64,000 nucleotides of DNA from Kocuria soli (GCF_003797835.1 NZ_RKMF01000010.1:1-64000), one strand, 5' to 3'; shown: positions 23,173 through 33,646, counted from the first letter of the stretch. Notes: generated from the sequence alone by a model not told the origin. Program-made: numbers and translations.

Positions 23173-25803
23173 TCAGGCCGTGGCCTGCCCCGATCCGGGG
23201 CCCTCGGAGGAGGACGCCGCGGAGTCACCGTCACCACTGTGGGGAACATCGGTCCCGGAAGGCTCTTCACCCGGGACCAGATCCGGGTCCTGGGAGGAGT
23301 CGTCCTCGAACGCGGTGTCCGGCAGCTCGGACATCGGGGTGCCGACGAAGGTGAACTTCTGCTCATCCCCCTCGCCCTCGACATCCACGTAGACGCGCTC
23401 GCCCGAGGAGATCTCACCGAAGAGGATCTTCTCCGAGAGCTGGTCCTCGATGTCGCGCTGGATGGTTCGACGCAGCGGACGGGCACCCATGGCGGGGTCG
23501 TAACCGCGGGTGGCCAAAGCCTTCTTGGCCGCGTCCGAGACCACGATGGACATGTCCTGTTCGCGCAGACGCTCCTGGAGCCGGGCCACGAACAGATCGA
23601 CGATCTGGACGATCTCCTGCTCGGAGAGCTGCGGGAACACGATGATCTCGTCCACACGGTTCAGGAACTCGGGGCGGAAGTGCTCCTTGAGCTCCTCCTG
23701 CACCTTGGCCTGCATGCGCTCGTAGTTCGTCGCCGTGTCGGTACCCGCCTGGAAGCCGACCGGGACGGAACGCGAGATGTCCTTCGTCCCCAGGTTGGTG
23801 GTCATGATGATCACGGTGTTCTTGAAGTCCACCACGCGCCCCTGCGAGTCGGTCAGACGACCGTCCTCCAGGATCTGCAGCAGGGAGTTGAACAGGTCCT
23901 GGTGAGCCTTCTCGACCTCGTCGAAGAGCACCACGGAGAACGGCTTGCGCCGCACCTTCTCGGTCAGCTGGCCACCCTCCTCGAAGCCCACGTAACCGGG
24001 AGGGGCACCGAACAGCCGCGAGACCGTGTGCTTCTCCTGGTACTCGGACATGTCCAGGGTGATCAGGGCGTCCTCGTCGCCGAACAGGAACTCCGCAAGA
24101 GCCTTGGCCAGCTCGGTCTTGCCGACGCCCGTGGGCCCGGCGAAGATGAACGACCCACCGGGACGCTTCGGGTCCTTGAGCCCGGCCCGGGTACGACGGA
24201 TCGAACGGGATAGCGCCTTGATGGCGTCCTCCTGGCCGACCACACGCTTGTGCAGCTCCTCCTCCATGCGCAGCAGGCGGCCCGACTCCTCGTCGGAGAG
24301 CTTGTAGACGGGCACACCGGTGGCGGCCGAGAGGACGTCCGCGATCACGTCCGGGGTCACCTCGGCGACCTGGTCGCCGCCCTCACGCCACGCCTTGTCC
24401 TTCTCGTCGCGCTCGGCGATCAGCTTCTGCTCGCGATCGCGCAGGGAGGCGGCCTTCTCGTAGTCCTGTCCCTCGATGGCGTCTTCCTTGGCCTTCTTGA
24501 GCTCGGCGATCTGCTCGTCGAGGTCCTTGATCTCCGGCGGCGCGGTCATGCGCTTGATGCGCAGGCGCGCACCGGCCTCGTCGATCAGGTCGATCGCCTT
24601 GTCCGGCAGGAAACGGTCGGAGATGTATCGGGCGGCCTGGTGCACGGCGGCCTCGAGGGCCTCGTCCGAGATCGAAACGCGGTGGTGTGCCTCGTACTTG
24701 TCCCGCAGGCCCTTGAGGATCTCGACGGCGTGCGCCTCGGAGGGCTCGTCCACCTGGATCGGCTGGAACCGGCGCTCCAGGGCAGCATCCTTCTCGATGT
24801 GCTTGCGGTACTCGTCCAGGGTGGTCGCACCGATGGTCTGCAACTCGCCACGGGCCAGCATGGGCTTCAGGATCGACGCGGCGTCGATCGCGCCCTCGGC
24901 GGCACCCGCACCGACCAGGGTGTGGATCTCGTCGATGAACAGGATGATGTCGCCGCGGGTACGGATCTCCTTGAGCACCTTCTTGAGGCGCTCCTCGAAG
25001 TCACCGCGGTACCGGGAACCGGCCACCAGCGAGCCCAGGTCCAGGGTGTAGAGGTGCTTGTCCTTCAGGGTCTCGGGCACGTCTCCGCGCACGATGGCCT
25101 GGGCAAGACCCTCGACGACGGCGGTCTTGCCGACGCCGGGTTCACCGATGAGAACCGGGTTGTTCTTGGTGCGGCGGGACAGGACCTGCATGACGCGTTC
25201 CATCTCCCGCGCGCGCCCGATCACGGGATCGAGCTTGCCCTCCCGGGCGGCAGCGGTCAGGTTGCGGCCGAACTGGTCCAGGACGGCGGAGCCCGCAGGA
25301 GTGCCCTCCCCGGAGCTGCGGCCACCGGTGCCGGCGGTCTCCTTCTCCTCGCCCTGGCCACCACCCTGGTAGCCCGAGATGAGATCGAGCACGGTGGAGC
25401 GGACCTTCTGCGGTTCGGTGCCGAGCTTGGTCAGGACCTGGGCCGCCACGCCTTCTCCGGCGCGGATGATGCCGAGCAGGATGTGCTCCGTGCCGATGTA
25501 GTTGTGGCCAAGTTGCAGAGCTTCGCGCAGGGAGAGCTCAAGGACCTTCTTGGCTCGCGGCGTGAAGGGGATGTGGCCGGAGGGGGCCTGCTGGCCCGGA
25601 CCGATGATGTCCTGGACCTGCTCACGCGCAGCGTTCAGCGTGATGCCCAGGGAGTCGAGGGCCTTTGCGGCCACGCCCTCGTTCTCGTGAATCAGGCCGA
25701 GCAGCAGGTGCTCGGTGCCGATGTAGTTGTGGTTGAGCATCCTGGCCTCTTCCTGGGCCAGCACCACGACCCGTCGGGCCCTGTCGGTGAAGCGTTCGAA
25801 CAT
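23173..25803 (-). CDS. clpC: ATP-dependent Clp protease ATP-binding subunit ClpC
   Basis: The 876-residue protein starts with the FTDRARRVV...[13 protein letters not shown] double Clp-N repeat (about 1-145). The first AAA module has [16 protein letters not shown] (Walker A) and [16 protein letters not shown]-type coiled region (about 420-450) and the second AAA module with [12 protein letters not shown] follow. The C-terminal tail is acidic. It unfolds substrates for ClpP in the cytoplasm. It sits downstream of lsr2 in the same orientation with a large palindrome between them. Typical length and layout. Confidence 0.97.
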   Translation of the reverse strand: MFERFTDRARRVVVLAQEEARMLNHNYIGTEHLLLGLIHENEGVAAKALDSLGITLNAAREQVQDIIGPGQQAPSGHIPFTPRAKKVLELSLREALQLGHNYIGTEHILLGIIRAGEGVAAQVLTKLGTEPQKVRSTVLDLISGYQGGGQGEEKETAGTGGRSSGEGTPAGSAVLDQFGRNLTAAAREGKLDPVIGRAREMERVMQVLSRRTKNNPVLIGEPGVGKTAVVEGLAQAIVRGDVPETLKDKHLYTLDLGSLVAGSRYRGDFEERLKKVLKEIRTRGDIILFIDEIHTLVGAGAAEGAIDAASILKPMLARGELQTIGATTLDEYRKHIEKDAALERRFQPIQVDEPSEAHAVEILKGLRDKYEAHHRVSISDEALEAAVHQAARYISDRFLPDKAIDLIDEAGARLRIKRMTAPPEIKDLDEQIAELKKAKEDAIEGQDYEKAASLRDREQKLIAERDEKDKAWREGGDQVAEVTPDVIADVLSAATGVPVYKLSDEESGRLLRMEEELHKRVVGQEDAIKALSRSIRRTRAGLKDPKRPGGSFIFAGPTGVGKTELAKALAEFLFGDEDALITLDMSEYQEKHTVSRLFGAPPGYVGFEEGGQLTEKVRRKPFSVVLFDEVEKAHQDLFNSLLQILEDGRLTDSQGRVVDFKNTVIIMTTNLGTKDISRSVPVGFQAGTDTATNYERMQAKVQEELKEHFRPEFLNRVDEIIVFPQLSEQEIVQIVDLFVARLQERLREQDMSIVVSDAAKKALATRGYDPAMGARPLRRTIQRDIEDQLSEKILFGEISSGERVYVDVEGEGDEQKFTFVGTPMSELPDTAFEDDSSQDPDLVPGEEPSGTDVPHSGDGDSAASSSEGPGSGQATA

Positions 25804-25954
25804 GGATACTCCTCAGTTGATCGTCACGACGATGCTACGCACGCGGGTGCGTGTTTCCGGGGCTGTTCGCCACCGGCGAGACGGATGCCGCGGCAAGATC
25901 CTGCGGTCCCGGGAGGCCGACTTCGGGTCGCCTCGGACGTCACCCGGGCATGAC

Positions 25955-25992
25955 GAAAGCCGGGGGAACAGGTACCTGTTCCCCCGGCTTTC
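25955..25992 (-). terminator. 38-bp perfect palindrome between lsr2 and clpC
   Basis: GAAAGCCGGGGGAACAGGT (25955-25973) is followed at once by its exact reverse complement (25974-25992), a perfect palindrome with no spacer. It lies 45 bases past the lsr2 stop, so it probably ends lsr2 transcription. Being fully symmetric it could also bind a dimeric protein ahead of clpC. Confidence 0.6.
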
Positions 25993-26036
25993 CGAACCCT
26001 CACCCGTGGTCGTCCCGCGGGCTTAGGGTCAGTCCG

Positions 26037-26375
26037 TCACTTGTTGGCCGCGTAGTAAGCGTCCTGGACTTCCTGGTGGATCCGGCCGCGGTCGGAAACG
26101 TTGTAGCCGTTGGCCTTTGCCCATTCGCGGATCTTCGGGGTGTCCGGGTTTCCGCTGCCGCGCGTGGTCGCCGTCCGAGCGGTTCCCCGCCCCTTGCCGG
26201 CAGAGGACCGACGGGCCTTCGACACGAAGGGGCGAATCGCACCGCGCAGCTTGTCGGCGTTGGCGCTGGAAAGGTCGATCTCGTAGGAGTTTCCGTCCAG
26301 ACCGAAACGCACGGTTTCGTCCGCCGGACCGCCGTCGAGGTCGTCCTCGAGGATGATCTTCACTGTCTGTGCCAT
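26037..26375 (-). CDS. lsr2: Lsr2 nucleoid-associated protein
   Basis: The 112-residue protein starts MAQTVKIILEDDLDGG, the standard Lsr2 N-terminal dimerisation strand. It ends with the DNA-binding domain IREWAKANGYNVSDRGRIHQ, in which the RGR hook inserts into the AT-rich minor groove. It is the actinobacterial xenogeneic silencer, expected to repress AT-richer islands such as the DUF3800 segment here. ATG 26375 begins the homology. A good promoter lies about 100 bases upstream in an AT-rich stretch, which suggests self-regulation. Confidence 0.95.
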   Translation of the reverse strand: MAQTVKIILEDDLDGGPADETVRFGLDGNSYEIDLSSANADKLRGAIRPFVSKARRSSAGKGRGTARTATTRGSGNPDTPKIREWAKANGYNVSDRGRIHQEVQDAYYAANK

Positions 26376-26476
26376 TGCCTGGAACTCTCCCGTAGCTGAT
26401 TGCGGTTGAGGGGTGACACGATCCGTCCGGAACGGTTTCCGTGGAATGCCTTGCACCGATCCCCTCGTTAACGCAC

Positions 26477-26505
26477 ACATTAAACCCCATTCGGAGGCAG
26501 TGCAA
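26477..26505 (-). promoter_or_regulatory. lsr2 promoter
   Basis: On the minus strand TTGCAC (26505-26500) and TAATGT (26482-26477) are 17 bases apart. The predicted start near 26470 gives a leader of about 95 bases. The surrounding 150 bases are the most AT-rich non-coding DNA of the core region. Confidence 0.6.
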
Positions 26506-26605
26506 TTAGGCAATGGCTACCGCATGACCAGTTTTCAGGGGATTCACATGAACATCTGGTTCTTCACGTGGCGTGCACCACGAAAAAAGGGGTATCGCCG
26601 ATCGG

Positions 26606-26878
26606 CTATCCGGTTTCCCGCGAGGTTCCAGAAGGGTTGTGTCCACCCTCCGCTCTCTGACGTTTCCCGCCGTCGGGGCCCGGTTCGGCACCGGGGTTCT
26701 GGGCGATGTCGTGCCCCTCCCGGGCGCGCACCTGCTGGTACCACTGTTCGGCGTCCGAGCGCGCGGCCTTCTCCGCCTCCCGTTCACCACGGTCGGCCCG
26801 CATGATGGCACGCATCACGAACCAGAAGATGAGGCCCACACCGATCGAGGGCAGGAGAACGGCAAGATACTCAGTCAC
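26606..26878 (-). CDS. Small single-helix membrane protein downstream of lysS
   Basis: The 90-residue product begins at GTG 26878, two bases after the lysS stop. It has one membrane helix (TEYLAVLLPSIGVGLIFWFV) followed by a basic, charged cytoplasmic tail (DRGEREAEKAARSDAEQWYQ) and a Gly/Pro-rich end. It is expressed with lysS by position and lies between lysS and lsr2. I do not recognise a functional family. Confidence 0.65.
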   Translation of the reverse strand: MTEYLAVLLPSIGVGLIFWFVMRAIMRADRGEREAEKAARSDAEQWYQQVRAREGHDIAQNPGAEPGPDGGKRQRAEGGHNPSGTSRETG

Positions 26879-26880
26879 GG

Positions 26881-28467
26881 TCAGTCCCTCTCGGGCTTCA
26901 TGAGCGGAAACAGGATGGTTTCGCGAATACCCAGATCGGTGAACAACATGATCAATCGGTCCAGGCCAAGTCCCAGGCCACCCATTGGCGGGGCACCGTG
27001 TTCCAGCGCCCGCAGGAAATCTTCATCCAACTGCATGGCTTCGTCGTCACCGGCGGCCGCCATTTTGGACTGTTCGGTCAGACGCTCACGCTGAATTACG
27101 GGATCGATGAGTTCGGAGAATGCCGTCCCGCGCTCCATACCGCCGATAATCAAATCCCAGGCCTCGATGACCCCGGGCTCGGAACGGTGCGGACGGGAGA
27201 GAGGCTGGGCCGCGGGCGGGTAGTCGTAGACAAATGTCGGTTGGATCAATGTGGGTTCAACAATTTCCCCGAACAGTTCGATCACGAGCTTTTCGGCACC
27301 CCAGTCCGGCTTGACCTGGACCTCGTGCGCCGCGGCGATCTCGCGCAGCTCCTCAGCAGAAGTTTCCGGTGTGACCGTGCGCCCCACGGCCTGTGACAGC
27401 CCCGGATAGACACCCAGCCAGGCCCATTCGCCGCGGAGGTTGATGTCCCCCTTGGCCGTTGGGATCGGGCCCTCGATTCCCAGGGCGTCGGCGCAGGCGA
27501 CGATGATGTCCTGGATGAGCCGGGCCATCGTGAACTGGTCGCCCCAGGCCTGGTAGGCCTCGAGCGTGGTGAATTCCGGACTGTGAGTCGAATCCACGCC
27601 CTCGTTGCGGAACACCCGGCCGATTTCGAAGACCTGCTCCACACCACCGACAACCGCCCGCTTGAGGAACAGCTCCGTGGCGATGCGCAGGGTCATGGGC
27701 TGGTCAAAGGCATTCAGGTGGGTGTCGAACGGTCGCGCGGTCGCGCCGCCGTGGACCAGCTGCAGGACCGGGGTCTCGATCTCCAGGTACCCCTGGTCCT
27801 CGAGCGTGCGACGCACGGTCTTGATGATCGTGGCGCGGGTCCGGACGACGTCGCGGGCCTGCTGCCGCACGAGCAGGTCGAGGTAGCGCTGACGGACCCG
27901 GGTCTCCTCGTTGAGTTCACTGCCCTCGTAGAGGTTGGGCAGGGGCCGCAGGGCCTTGGCGGCCATCTCCCACCGATCGACCATGATCGACAGCTCACCG
28001 CGCCGTGAGCAGATCACCCGCCCCGTGGCGGAGACGAAATCCCCCAGGTCGACCAGGTTCTTCCAGTCGGTCAGGGCCTCTTCGCCCACGACCGCCAGGG
28101 AGAGCATGAGCTGGAGCTGCACGCCGTCACCGTCCTGGACGGTTGCAAAACACAGTTTCCCGGTGTTCCGCACGAAGACCACGCGGCCGGTCACGGAGAC
28201 CGTCTCCTGGGTCTCCTCCCCCGCTTCCAGATGACCCCAGGTGTTGCGGACCTGCACCAGCGAGTGGGTTCGCGGGACACCGACGGGGTAGGCCTCCCGG
28301 CCCGAATCCAGCAGTGCCTGCCGCTTAGCCAGACGGAACTCCATCTGTTCGTCCACCACGGTGTTCTTCGAACCGGGCGCCGCGGCACCCTCGGTGACGA
28401 CGGCGGTACCCGCCGCCGGGGCGGGCTCGGTGGCTTCGGTGTTCTGGGGATTCTCAGGGGTGGTCAC
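26881..28467 (-). CDS. lysS: Lysyl-tRNA synthetase, class II
   Basis: The 528-residue protein has an N-terminal extension of about 45 residues, the OB-fold anticodon domain (VSVTGRVVFVRNTGKLCFA) and the class II core: motif 2 around VFRNEGVDSTHSPEFTTLE and motif 3 GLGLGLDRLIML near the C-terminus. It charges tRNA-Lys in the cytoplasm. Matching KMxE-like and GMERGTAFSELIDP text confirm the lysine branch. It follows the DUF2520-PanC fusion by 60 bases in the same direction, so it may be part of that long transcript. Confidence 0.96.
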   Translation of the reverse strand: MTTPENPQNTEATEPAPAAGTAVVTEGAAAPGSKNTVVDEQMEFRLAKRQALLDSGREAYPVGVPRTHSLVQVRNTWGHLEAGEETQETVSVTGRVVFVRNTGKLCFATVQDGDGVQLQLMLSLAVVGEEALTDWKNLVDLGDFVSATGRVICSRRGELSIMVDRWEMAAKALRPLPNLYEGSELNEETRVRQRYLDLLVRQQARDVVRTRATIIKTVRRTLEDQGYLEIETPVLQLVHGGATARPFDTHLNAFDQPMTLRIATELFLKRAVVGGVEQVFEIGRVFRNEGVDSTHSPEFTTLEAYQAWGDQFTMARLIQDIIVACADALGIEGPIPTAKGDINLRGEWAWLGVYPGLSQAVGRTVTPETSAEELREIAAAHEVQVKPDWGAEKLVIELFGEIVEPTLIQPTFVYDYPPAAQPLSRPHRSEPGVIEAWDLIIGGMERGTAFSELIDPVIQRERLTEQSKMAAAGDDEAMQLDEDFLRALEHGAPPMGGLGLGLDRLIMLFTDLGIRETILFPLMKPERD

Positions 28468-28527
28468 GATGATCCAGGATAACGGTCGTGTCCGGCAGAT
28501 CCGTAGCGCTGCGGCGGTACGGATGGG

Positions 28528-30399
28528 TCACAGCGTCCAGTTGTCGATCAGTCGAGTGGTCCCGACCCTGGCGGCCACGAGCGCGAGGTTGCCCGGTGCC
28601 ACGTCCGCCGGTGCGAGTGTCGACGGATCGACGACCGTCAGGTAGTCGAGTTCGACCGTCTGCGGCCCCTGGCCGATGCTTTCGGTGTCGATCAGGTGCC
28701 GCGCCTGGTCCAGGTCCACCTCGCGCGCCGCCAGGGCCTGAAGAGTGCGCGAGAGCACGAGCGCGGCCGCCCGTTCGTCGTCGTTCAGGTAGGCGTTGCG
28801 GGAGGACAGCGCCAGGCCGTCGGGCGCGCGCACGATCGGGACGGGACGGATCCGGACGTCCAGGTTCAGGTCCCGCACCATCCGTTGGACGATGAGCAGT
28901 TGTTGGGCGTCCTTCTGGCCGAAGTACGCCTGCAGCGGGCGGCCCGTGCCCGTGGCCAGGACGAAGAGTTTGGCGACGACGGTGAGCACACCGTCGAAGT
29001 GACCGGGACGCGAGGCCCCCTCCAGCTGGGTGCCGAGGTCTCCCGAACCGACCCGAATCAGAGGGAGTCCCCCGGGGTACATCTGTTCGACGCCCGGTGC
29101 GAACACGATGTCCACGCCCAGGTCCGTGAGGCGCGCGAGGTCCCCGTCGAGATCAGCCGGGTAGCGCGAAAGGTCCTCCGTGGGGCCGAACTGCAGCGGA
29201 TTCAGGAAGATCGACACCGCGAGGACGTCGTTCTCGGCCCTGGCCTGTTCGACCAGGTGCGAGTGGCCGTCGTGGAGGGCGCCCATGGTCGGGACCAGAC
29301 CCACGGTGCCCTCGGGACCAGCGGCCTGAGCGCGCTCGCGCAGGAGTGCGCGGAACTCCTCCGGGTCCGTGACCACCACGGGTGCCGACCCCGCACCGGA
29401 TCCGGCCTCGGTATCGGCCTCGGTGTCGGCCGCGACAGGGGATTCGCCGGGGAGATCGAGATCGGCGATCTCGTCCGTGACGGTCGGGAGCACGTGGTCG
29501 GCCGGGCCCAGAGCCTGGAGCACGGCCGCGTGGGCGGTGCTGTCCAGCGTGCCGCGTTCCTGGGCGCGTTCCGCCGTGATCCGCCCCATCGACACGTAGG
29601 CGCGCAGCACGTCGTCGCGCCCGGAGGCCAGTGCGGCCTCGGCCAGGGCCAGACGGTGCTCCCGAACGGTTCCGGCGTCGCCGCGCGCCACGGGGCCGGT
29701 CAACGCGGCCTCGCCCGAACTCAGCGCGTTGTCCAGGCTCGCGCGGGTCAATGCGCCCAGGACGCGATCGGGCTGCTCCACACCGATCTCACGCAGGACC
29801 TGGGTGGCCTGACCCACCAGCGTGCTCAGGTGGTTGGCGCCGTGGGTGAGGCCCGCGTGGTAGAGCACCCGGTCCGCCTCCGGCACCACCACCGGTTCCC
29901 CGCCCATCTCCACCACGAGAGCTTGGGCGATCGGGAGGACCGCAGCCGGGGCCGTGACCCCGAACGAGCAGTCGGCCAGCCGGTCCAGGTCCAGAGACAT
30001 GCCTGTGAAGGTCATCGCCGGGTGAATGGCCAGGGGAATCGCCCCGGCTGCCCGGGCCGGTTCCAGCACGGAGGTTCCCCACCTCCCGGCCACGTGGATC
30101 ACGATCTGACCCGCCTGCCAGTGCCCGGCCTCCGCGAGCCCGCTCACCAGTCCCGGCAGCTGATCGTCGGGCACAGCCAACAGCACCAGTTCGGAACGTT
30201 CCACGACCTCGGGCACCGTGAGGACGGGGACCTCCGGCAGCAGGATCTCCGCCCGGTCCCGGGAGGCCTGGGAAACCGCCGTGACACCGACGACGGCGTG
30301 CCCCGCTGCCCGGAGAGCGGCACCGAGCACCGCCCCGACCCGACCCGCGCCGATCACGCCGACCCCGAGCCTTCCGGGCCTATTGGTTGGTGCGCTCAC
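28528..30399 (-). CDS. panC: Fusion of a DUF2520 Rossmann dehydrogenase-like protein with pantothenate synthetase
   Basis: The 623-residue protein has two parts. Residues 1-290 carry the NAD(P)-binding [13 protein letters not shown] and a 6-phosphogluconate-dehydrogenase-like helical part ([17 protein letters not shown]), the DUF2520 layout. After a Glu/Ala/Gly-rich linker, residues from about 335 are a full Pan[16 protein letters not shown] (HIGH motif), [23 protein letters not shown]-region text FGQKDAQQL and ALSSRNAYL (KMSKS-like). PanC joins pantoate and beta-alanine. In many actinobacteria the two are separate neighbours. GTG 30399 overlaps the PH-domain gene's stop (GTGA), so translation is coupled. 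Confidence 0.9.
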   Translation of the reverse strand: MSAPTNRPGRLGVGVIGAGRVGAVLGAALRAAGHAVVGVTAVSQASRDRAEILLPEVPVLTVPEVVERSELVLLAVPDDQLPGLVSGLAEAGHWQAGQIVIHVAGRWGTSVLEPARAAGAIPLAIHPAMTFTGMSLDLDRLADCSFGVTAPAAVLPIAQALVVEMGGEPVVVPEADRVLYHAGLTHGANHLSTLVGQATQVLREIGVEQPDRVLGALTRASLDNALSSGEAALTGPVARGDAGTVREHRLALAEAALASGRDDVLRAYVSMGRITAERAQERGTLDSTAHAAVLQALGPADHVLPTVTDEIADLDLPGESPVAADTEADTEAGSGAGSAPVVVTDPEEFRALLRERAQAAGPEGTVGLVPTMGALHDGHSHLVEQARAENDVLAVSIFLNPLQFGPTEDLSRYPADLDGDLARLTDLGVDIVFAPGVEQMYPGGLPLIRVGSGDLGTQLEGASRPGHFDGVLTVVAKLFVLATGTGRPLQAYFGQKDAQQLLIVQRMVRDLNLDVRIRPVPIVRAPDGLALSSRNAYLNDDERAAALVLSRTLQALAAREVDLDQARHLIDTESIGQGPQTVELDYLTVVDPSTLAPADVAPGNLALVAARVGTTRLIDNWTL

Positions 30400-31946
30400 C
30401 TGTGTGCTCCTGCTGGTCTGGTTGGGCTGGTTGGTCTGGTTGGGCTGCTGGTTGGTTGCGGGATGGCCGACGGGGTGGGGCGTCCGCGACGCAGCTGGTC
30501 GGAAATGAACTGTTGCGCCTCGGCGAAGTCCATGCACTCGATGGTCGGCTGGACCGCGCCGGAGATCGAGTGCAAGGAGACCGTGGCAAGGTTCAGTCGC
30601 CACAGAACGGGTCCGCGGCCGAGGCCGATGGACTGCACCTTGTCGTGCGGCACCACGTGGCAGGTGCGGTGCAGTCTTCCTGTCCGAGACAGTAGTGCCC
30701 GCGGGGTCACCGCGTAACCGTGTCGACGTCGGACCACCGGGGAGGCCCACACGGCCCGGTGCGGCGCGCTGGAGAACGGGGACCCGTCCTTCGCCGCTCC
30801 GACCAGCCCTTCGATCACGAGCGCCGTGAGGTCGGCGGGCAGGTCCAGACCTTCGCGGAACAGCAGGTCGAGCTGCGCGTCGGTGCCCACGGGCAGCAGC
30901 ACGGAGCGGTTCCCCGCCGATTCGTTGCCCGTCTCCGTGCCGTAACCGGCGACGTTGACCTTGACCAGAGACCAGCTGAAAGGACGCCACAACGGGGCGC
31001 GATGCACCGCCATGGCCTGCACACGCCCGGACGGGACGGTCTGTGAGGTCTTGTTGAGCAACCCGTAGCGCAACCGCAAGCCATCGGGTGTCCGGTACAT
31101 CCTGAAACCCCAGCTGACCTCCAGCGCCTGCAGCACCGAGCCCGCGAGCGGCAGGACGGCGGGGACGGCACCGGCCAGGATCCCGCCGATCGCGTGGGGG
31201 TTGAACAACGACACCAGACCGGCGACGGCCAGAACCAGGACCAAGAGGATGAACGGGATGCTCAAGACCCGCGCGGCCAGAGCCCGGCCGATGGGAACGG
31301 AGAGAATCTCGACCTCGTCCGTCCGGTCGCCCTGTTCCGCGGCCTCCACCAATCCGTCGACGGGTTCGGAATCAGCCGCCGGCGAGGAACCGACCTGTGG
31401 TCCCGTGGCGCCGAGCAGCTGGCGGCGGAGGTCTCGGGCGTCGTCGTGTTTGAGATAGCGCAGCGCAACGGAGGTCTCCCCCGCGTCCGCCACCTCGAAG
31501 CGCAGCTCGGCCAGCCCAAGGAGCCGAGGAACCAAGGGGCGTTGGATGTCCAGGGCCTGGACCCGGTCCAAGCGGGTCTGTCGGTCCTGACGGAAAACAA
31601 GCCCGCTCCTGAGCCGCACGTGCGTGGGCGTGATCTGGTAACGCGTGAACCACCACACGTAGGCTCCGCCCGCGGCTGCCAACAAGGCCCCGGCCAGCCC
31701 GAATCCCGTGTAGAGCAACCAGGCCGGGAGGGTCACGAAGAACTCGGTGACCTGGGGGACGTCCTCCGGGGACGGGGAATTCTCGGCGGTTCCGGTGAGG
31801 TCCTCGAGGAAACCGTTGAACACGGTGTTGAGCCACGCACCGATGACCACGACGAACGCGATCCACCCGCGTGCCAGGGGACTGAGGGGGTGCATGCGCC
31901 GCCAGTCGTCGGTCCCCTGCGCCCACGGGACCTGGCCGGTGCTCAC
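30396..31946 (-). CDS. Membrane protein with bacterial PH (bPH2/YdbT-type) domains
   Basis: The 516-residue protein has paired helices near the N-terminus ([36 protein letters not shown]) and again around residue 220. Three PH-like segments are recognisable, for example [20 protein letters not shown] with [40 protein letters not shown], and the last one with [12 protein letters not shown]. The R..R/KVQ motifs define YdbT-type proteins. The C-terminus is a Thr/Pro/Arg-rich tail coded by short tandem repeats. GTG 31946 overlaps the preceding gene's stop. Role unknown, probably membrane or envelope stress related. Confidence 0.75.
   Translation of the reverse strand: MSTGQVPWAQGTDDWRRMHPLSPLARGWIAFVVVIGAWLNTVFNGFLEDLTGTAENSPSPEDVPQVTEFFVTLPAWLLYTGFGLAGALLAAAGGAYVWWFTRYQITPTHVRLRSGLVFRQDRQTRLDRVQALDIQRPLVPRLLGLAELRFEVADAGETSVALRYLKHDDARDLRRQLLGATGPQVGSSPAADSEPVDGLVEAAEQGDRTDEVEILSVPIGRALAARVLSIPFILLVLVLAVAGLVSLFNPHAIGGILAGAVPAVLPLAGSVLQALEVSWGFRMYRTPDGLRLRYGLLNKTSQTVPSGRVQAMAVHRAPLWRPFSWSLVKVNVAGYGTETGNESAGNRSVLLPVGTDAQLDLLFREGLDLPADLTALVIEGLVGAAKDGSPFSSAPHRAVWASPVVRRRHGYAVTPRALLSRTGRLHRTCHVVPHDKVQSIGLGRGPVLWRLNLATVSLHSISGAVQPTIECMDFAEAQQFISDQLRRGRPTPSAIPQPTSSPTRPTSPTRPAGAHR
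30414..30447. repeat. Short tandem repeat, 18-base period, in the tail of the PH-domain gene
   Basis: TGGTCTGGTTGGGCTG occurs at 30414-30429 and again at 30432-30447. The 18-base period encodes a hexapeptide, so copy-number change would keep the frame. It lies just upstream of the PanC-fusion start. Confidence 0.6.
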
Positions 31947-32515
31947 AGCTCGATCAAGCGGTCTTCGCCGCGTTCCGTGAGGTGTTCCCGCAGCCGGCCC
32001 GCCTCCTCCGCCGAAATGCCGGGCAGCGTGGCATCCGTCTGCGGGGAGGCGGTGTGCATGGTGATGGCGGCCAGCCCGAAGGCCCGCAGCAGCGGCCCGG
32101 AGGTGACGTCCACGTACTGCATCCGCCCGTATGGGATCACAACCAAGTTGCGGAACCACAGACCCTTGCGGACCAGGAACTCCTCCGCGTCCTCGCGGTA
32201 GCAGCGCGCGCGCACCCGGCGGGGCGTGGTCGCCATCAGGGCACCGAACACGACGACGACCGTCGCAGGCCACGGCAGGAGCCACCACCAGGAGGTCCCC
32301 TCGAAGGGTCCGATCACCTTGAGGAGGACGGGCCATCCCATGGCGGCCAGCAGAATCACGGCCCAGATCCCGAGGCTGATCAGGCTCACGGTGACGTACC
32401 GGCGGCTGACACCGCGCCATCGGCCGGGTTCGGCGCCGTTCGCGCCACCTGCCTCGGGACGGGTGGCAGGGTCCTCGGCCCGCAGCGGTTCCATGAGGTC
32501 CGGGTGCTCAGTCAT
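31943..32515 (-). CDS. PH-domain membrane protein, YdbS-type
   Basis: The 190-residue protein has two membrane helices (VSLISLGIWAVILLAAMGW, WWLLPWPATVVVVFGALMA). A bPH2 domain follows, with REDAEEFLVRKGLWFRNLVV and IPYGRMQYVDVTSGPLLRAFG, the hallmark of YdbS-like proteins. It pairs with the larger PH-domain protein downstream, as YdbS/YdbT do. ATG 32515 was chosen because the longer frame is Arg/Pro-rich; the stop of the DUF3180 gene lies just inside this start region, giving an 8-base overlap. Function not established. Confidence 0.75.
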   Translation of the reverse strand: MTEHPDLMEPLRAEDPATRPEAGGANGAEPGRWRGVSRRYVTVSLISLGIWAVILLAAMGWPVLLKVIGPFEGTSWWWLLPWPATVVVVFGALMATTPRRVRARCYREDAEEFLVRKGLWFRNLVVIPYGRMQYVDVTSGPLLRAFGLAAITMHTASPQTDATLPGISAEEAGRLREHLTERGEDRLIEL

Positions 32516-33113
32516 CCGCGGGTCCCTTCGGGGTGCTCGGCCGGTTGGGTCTGCGTCCTCGGATGTTCCGGTTGTGCTCCGCGCGCGCCATTCCACCCTC
32601 CTGGGCCGGGCGGGGACGGGAGCGCGTGGACTTCCCGTCCGCCTCCCGTCCGGAGCCGTTGTCTTCCTCCGGATCATCGGGGGGCAGTCGGCAGAAGTTC
32701 TCCACGACCCACCCGATCACCGTGAGCAGTACGCCGATCGCCGTGATTCCAGCGACCTGCCACAACGGCCCCTGGTCCGAGCGGACGCCCACCAGGGTGA
32801 GCTGGTCGATGACCAACAGCCCGTGCCAACCGGCGATCATGGCACCGGCCACGGCATTGGCCTGCGCCAGAGCAGCGGTCACCGCACCCCAGGTGCGATC
32901 AAGGGTGATCTCACGGTCGCCGTCGCGAATCTTGCGGACCTGAAAACCCACGACCAGGAGGACCAGGGATTCGACCAGCAGCGCAATGCCCGCTGCCCAC
33001 GGCAGCGACAACAGCGGCCCGCCCAGGCGCCCGGCCAGGAGGTCGGCGGCCCAGCCTGCCGTGAAGGACAGTGCGGCCACCAGGATCAGGAGCCGCAGGG
33101 TCAGGTACTTCAC
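32508..33113 (-). CDS. DUF3180 membrane protein
   Basis: The 201-residue protein has four predicted helices: TLRLLILVAALSFTAGWAAD, LPWAAGIALLVESLVLLVVG, a middle helix around VTAALAQANAVAGAMIAGWH, and VAGITAIGVLLTVIGWVVEN. It ends in a basic, disordered tail. GWHGLLVIDQL and the position right after folK are typical of the actinobacterial DUF3180 family. GTG 33113 overlaps the folK stop. The link to folate genes is positional only. Confidence 0.75.
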   Translation of the reverse strand: MKYLTLRLLILVAALSFTAGWAADLLAGRLGGPLLSLPWAAGIALLVESLVLLVVGFQVRKIRDGDREITLDRTWGAVTAALAQANAVAGAMIAGWHGLLVIDQLTLVGVRSDQGPLWQVAGITAIGVLLTVIGWVVENFCRLPPDDPEEDNGSGREADGKSTRSRPRPAQEGGMARAEHNRNIRGRRPNRPSTPKGPADD

Positions 33114-33646
33114 GGCAACTCCACGTCCGAGGGACCCGGTGCCGCGGTATCGGTCAGCAACGGGTAGCTGCGGGGAGCGATTCCCGGGAGATCGGGGGCC
33201 CGCTGGGCGAGTTCGCGCACGGGTTCCCCGGCCAAGGTGGCGTCCGGGTCGATCATCGACCACGGGACCAGCACGAAGGCACGCTCCCGCGCGCGGGGGT
33301 GCGGCAGCGTCAGGGTCGGTTCGTCCATGCTGAGCCCGCCGAAGTCGATGATGTCCACGTCCAGCGTGCGCGGGCCCCACTGGACCTCGCGAACGCGGTC
33401 GTGGGCGTCCTCGATCCGTTGGCAGGTGCGGAGCAGTTCGAACGGTCCCAGGGTGGTCTGCACCTTGAGCACGGCGTTGAGGAAGTCCGGTTGTCCTTCG
33501 GGCCCGCCTACGGGTCGGGTGACCACCACGGGTGAGGCGCCAAGGACCTCAATGCCGTCGCTGGCCTGCAGGTCGGCCAACGCCGCCCGCAACAATTCGG
33601 CGCGGTCACCCAGATTGGATCCGAGGGCGATGACGGCTTGTCTCAT
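33110..33646 (-). CDS. folK: 6-hydroxymethyl-dihydropterin pyrophosphokinase (HPPK)
   Basis: The 178-residue protein has ALGSNLGDRAE at the start, the middle motif NAVLKVQTTLGPFELL, and the catalytic GPRTLDVDIIDFGG followed by LTLPHPRARERAFVLVP. These are the substrate and ATP-binding blocks of HPPK, which pyrophosphorylates 6-hydroxymethyl-dihydropterin in folate synthesis. ATG 33646 overlaps the folB stop by 4 bases. It is longer than E. coli FolK by about 20 residues at the C-terminus, with no sign of damage. Confidence 0.95.
   Translation of the reverse strand: MRQAVIALGSNLGDRAELLRAALADLQASDGIEVLGASPVVVTRPVGGPEGQPDFLNAVLKVQTTLGPFELLRTCQRIEDAHDRVREVQWGPRTLDVDIIDFGGLSMDEPTLTLPHPRARERAFVLVPWSMIDPDATLAGEPVRELAQRAPDLPGIAPRSYPLLTDTAAPGPSDVELP

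Noticed and set aside
24250-25953. A 567-codon open frame on the plus strand
   Set aside because: Antisense to clpC and runs through its promoter and the palindrome; no recognisable domain.
28528-30990. Extending the PanC fusion to a start at 30990
   Set aside because: The extra 197 residues overlap the PH-domain gene out of frame and are low-complexity; GTG 30399 with the GTGA overlap is a better start.
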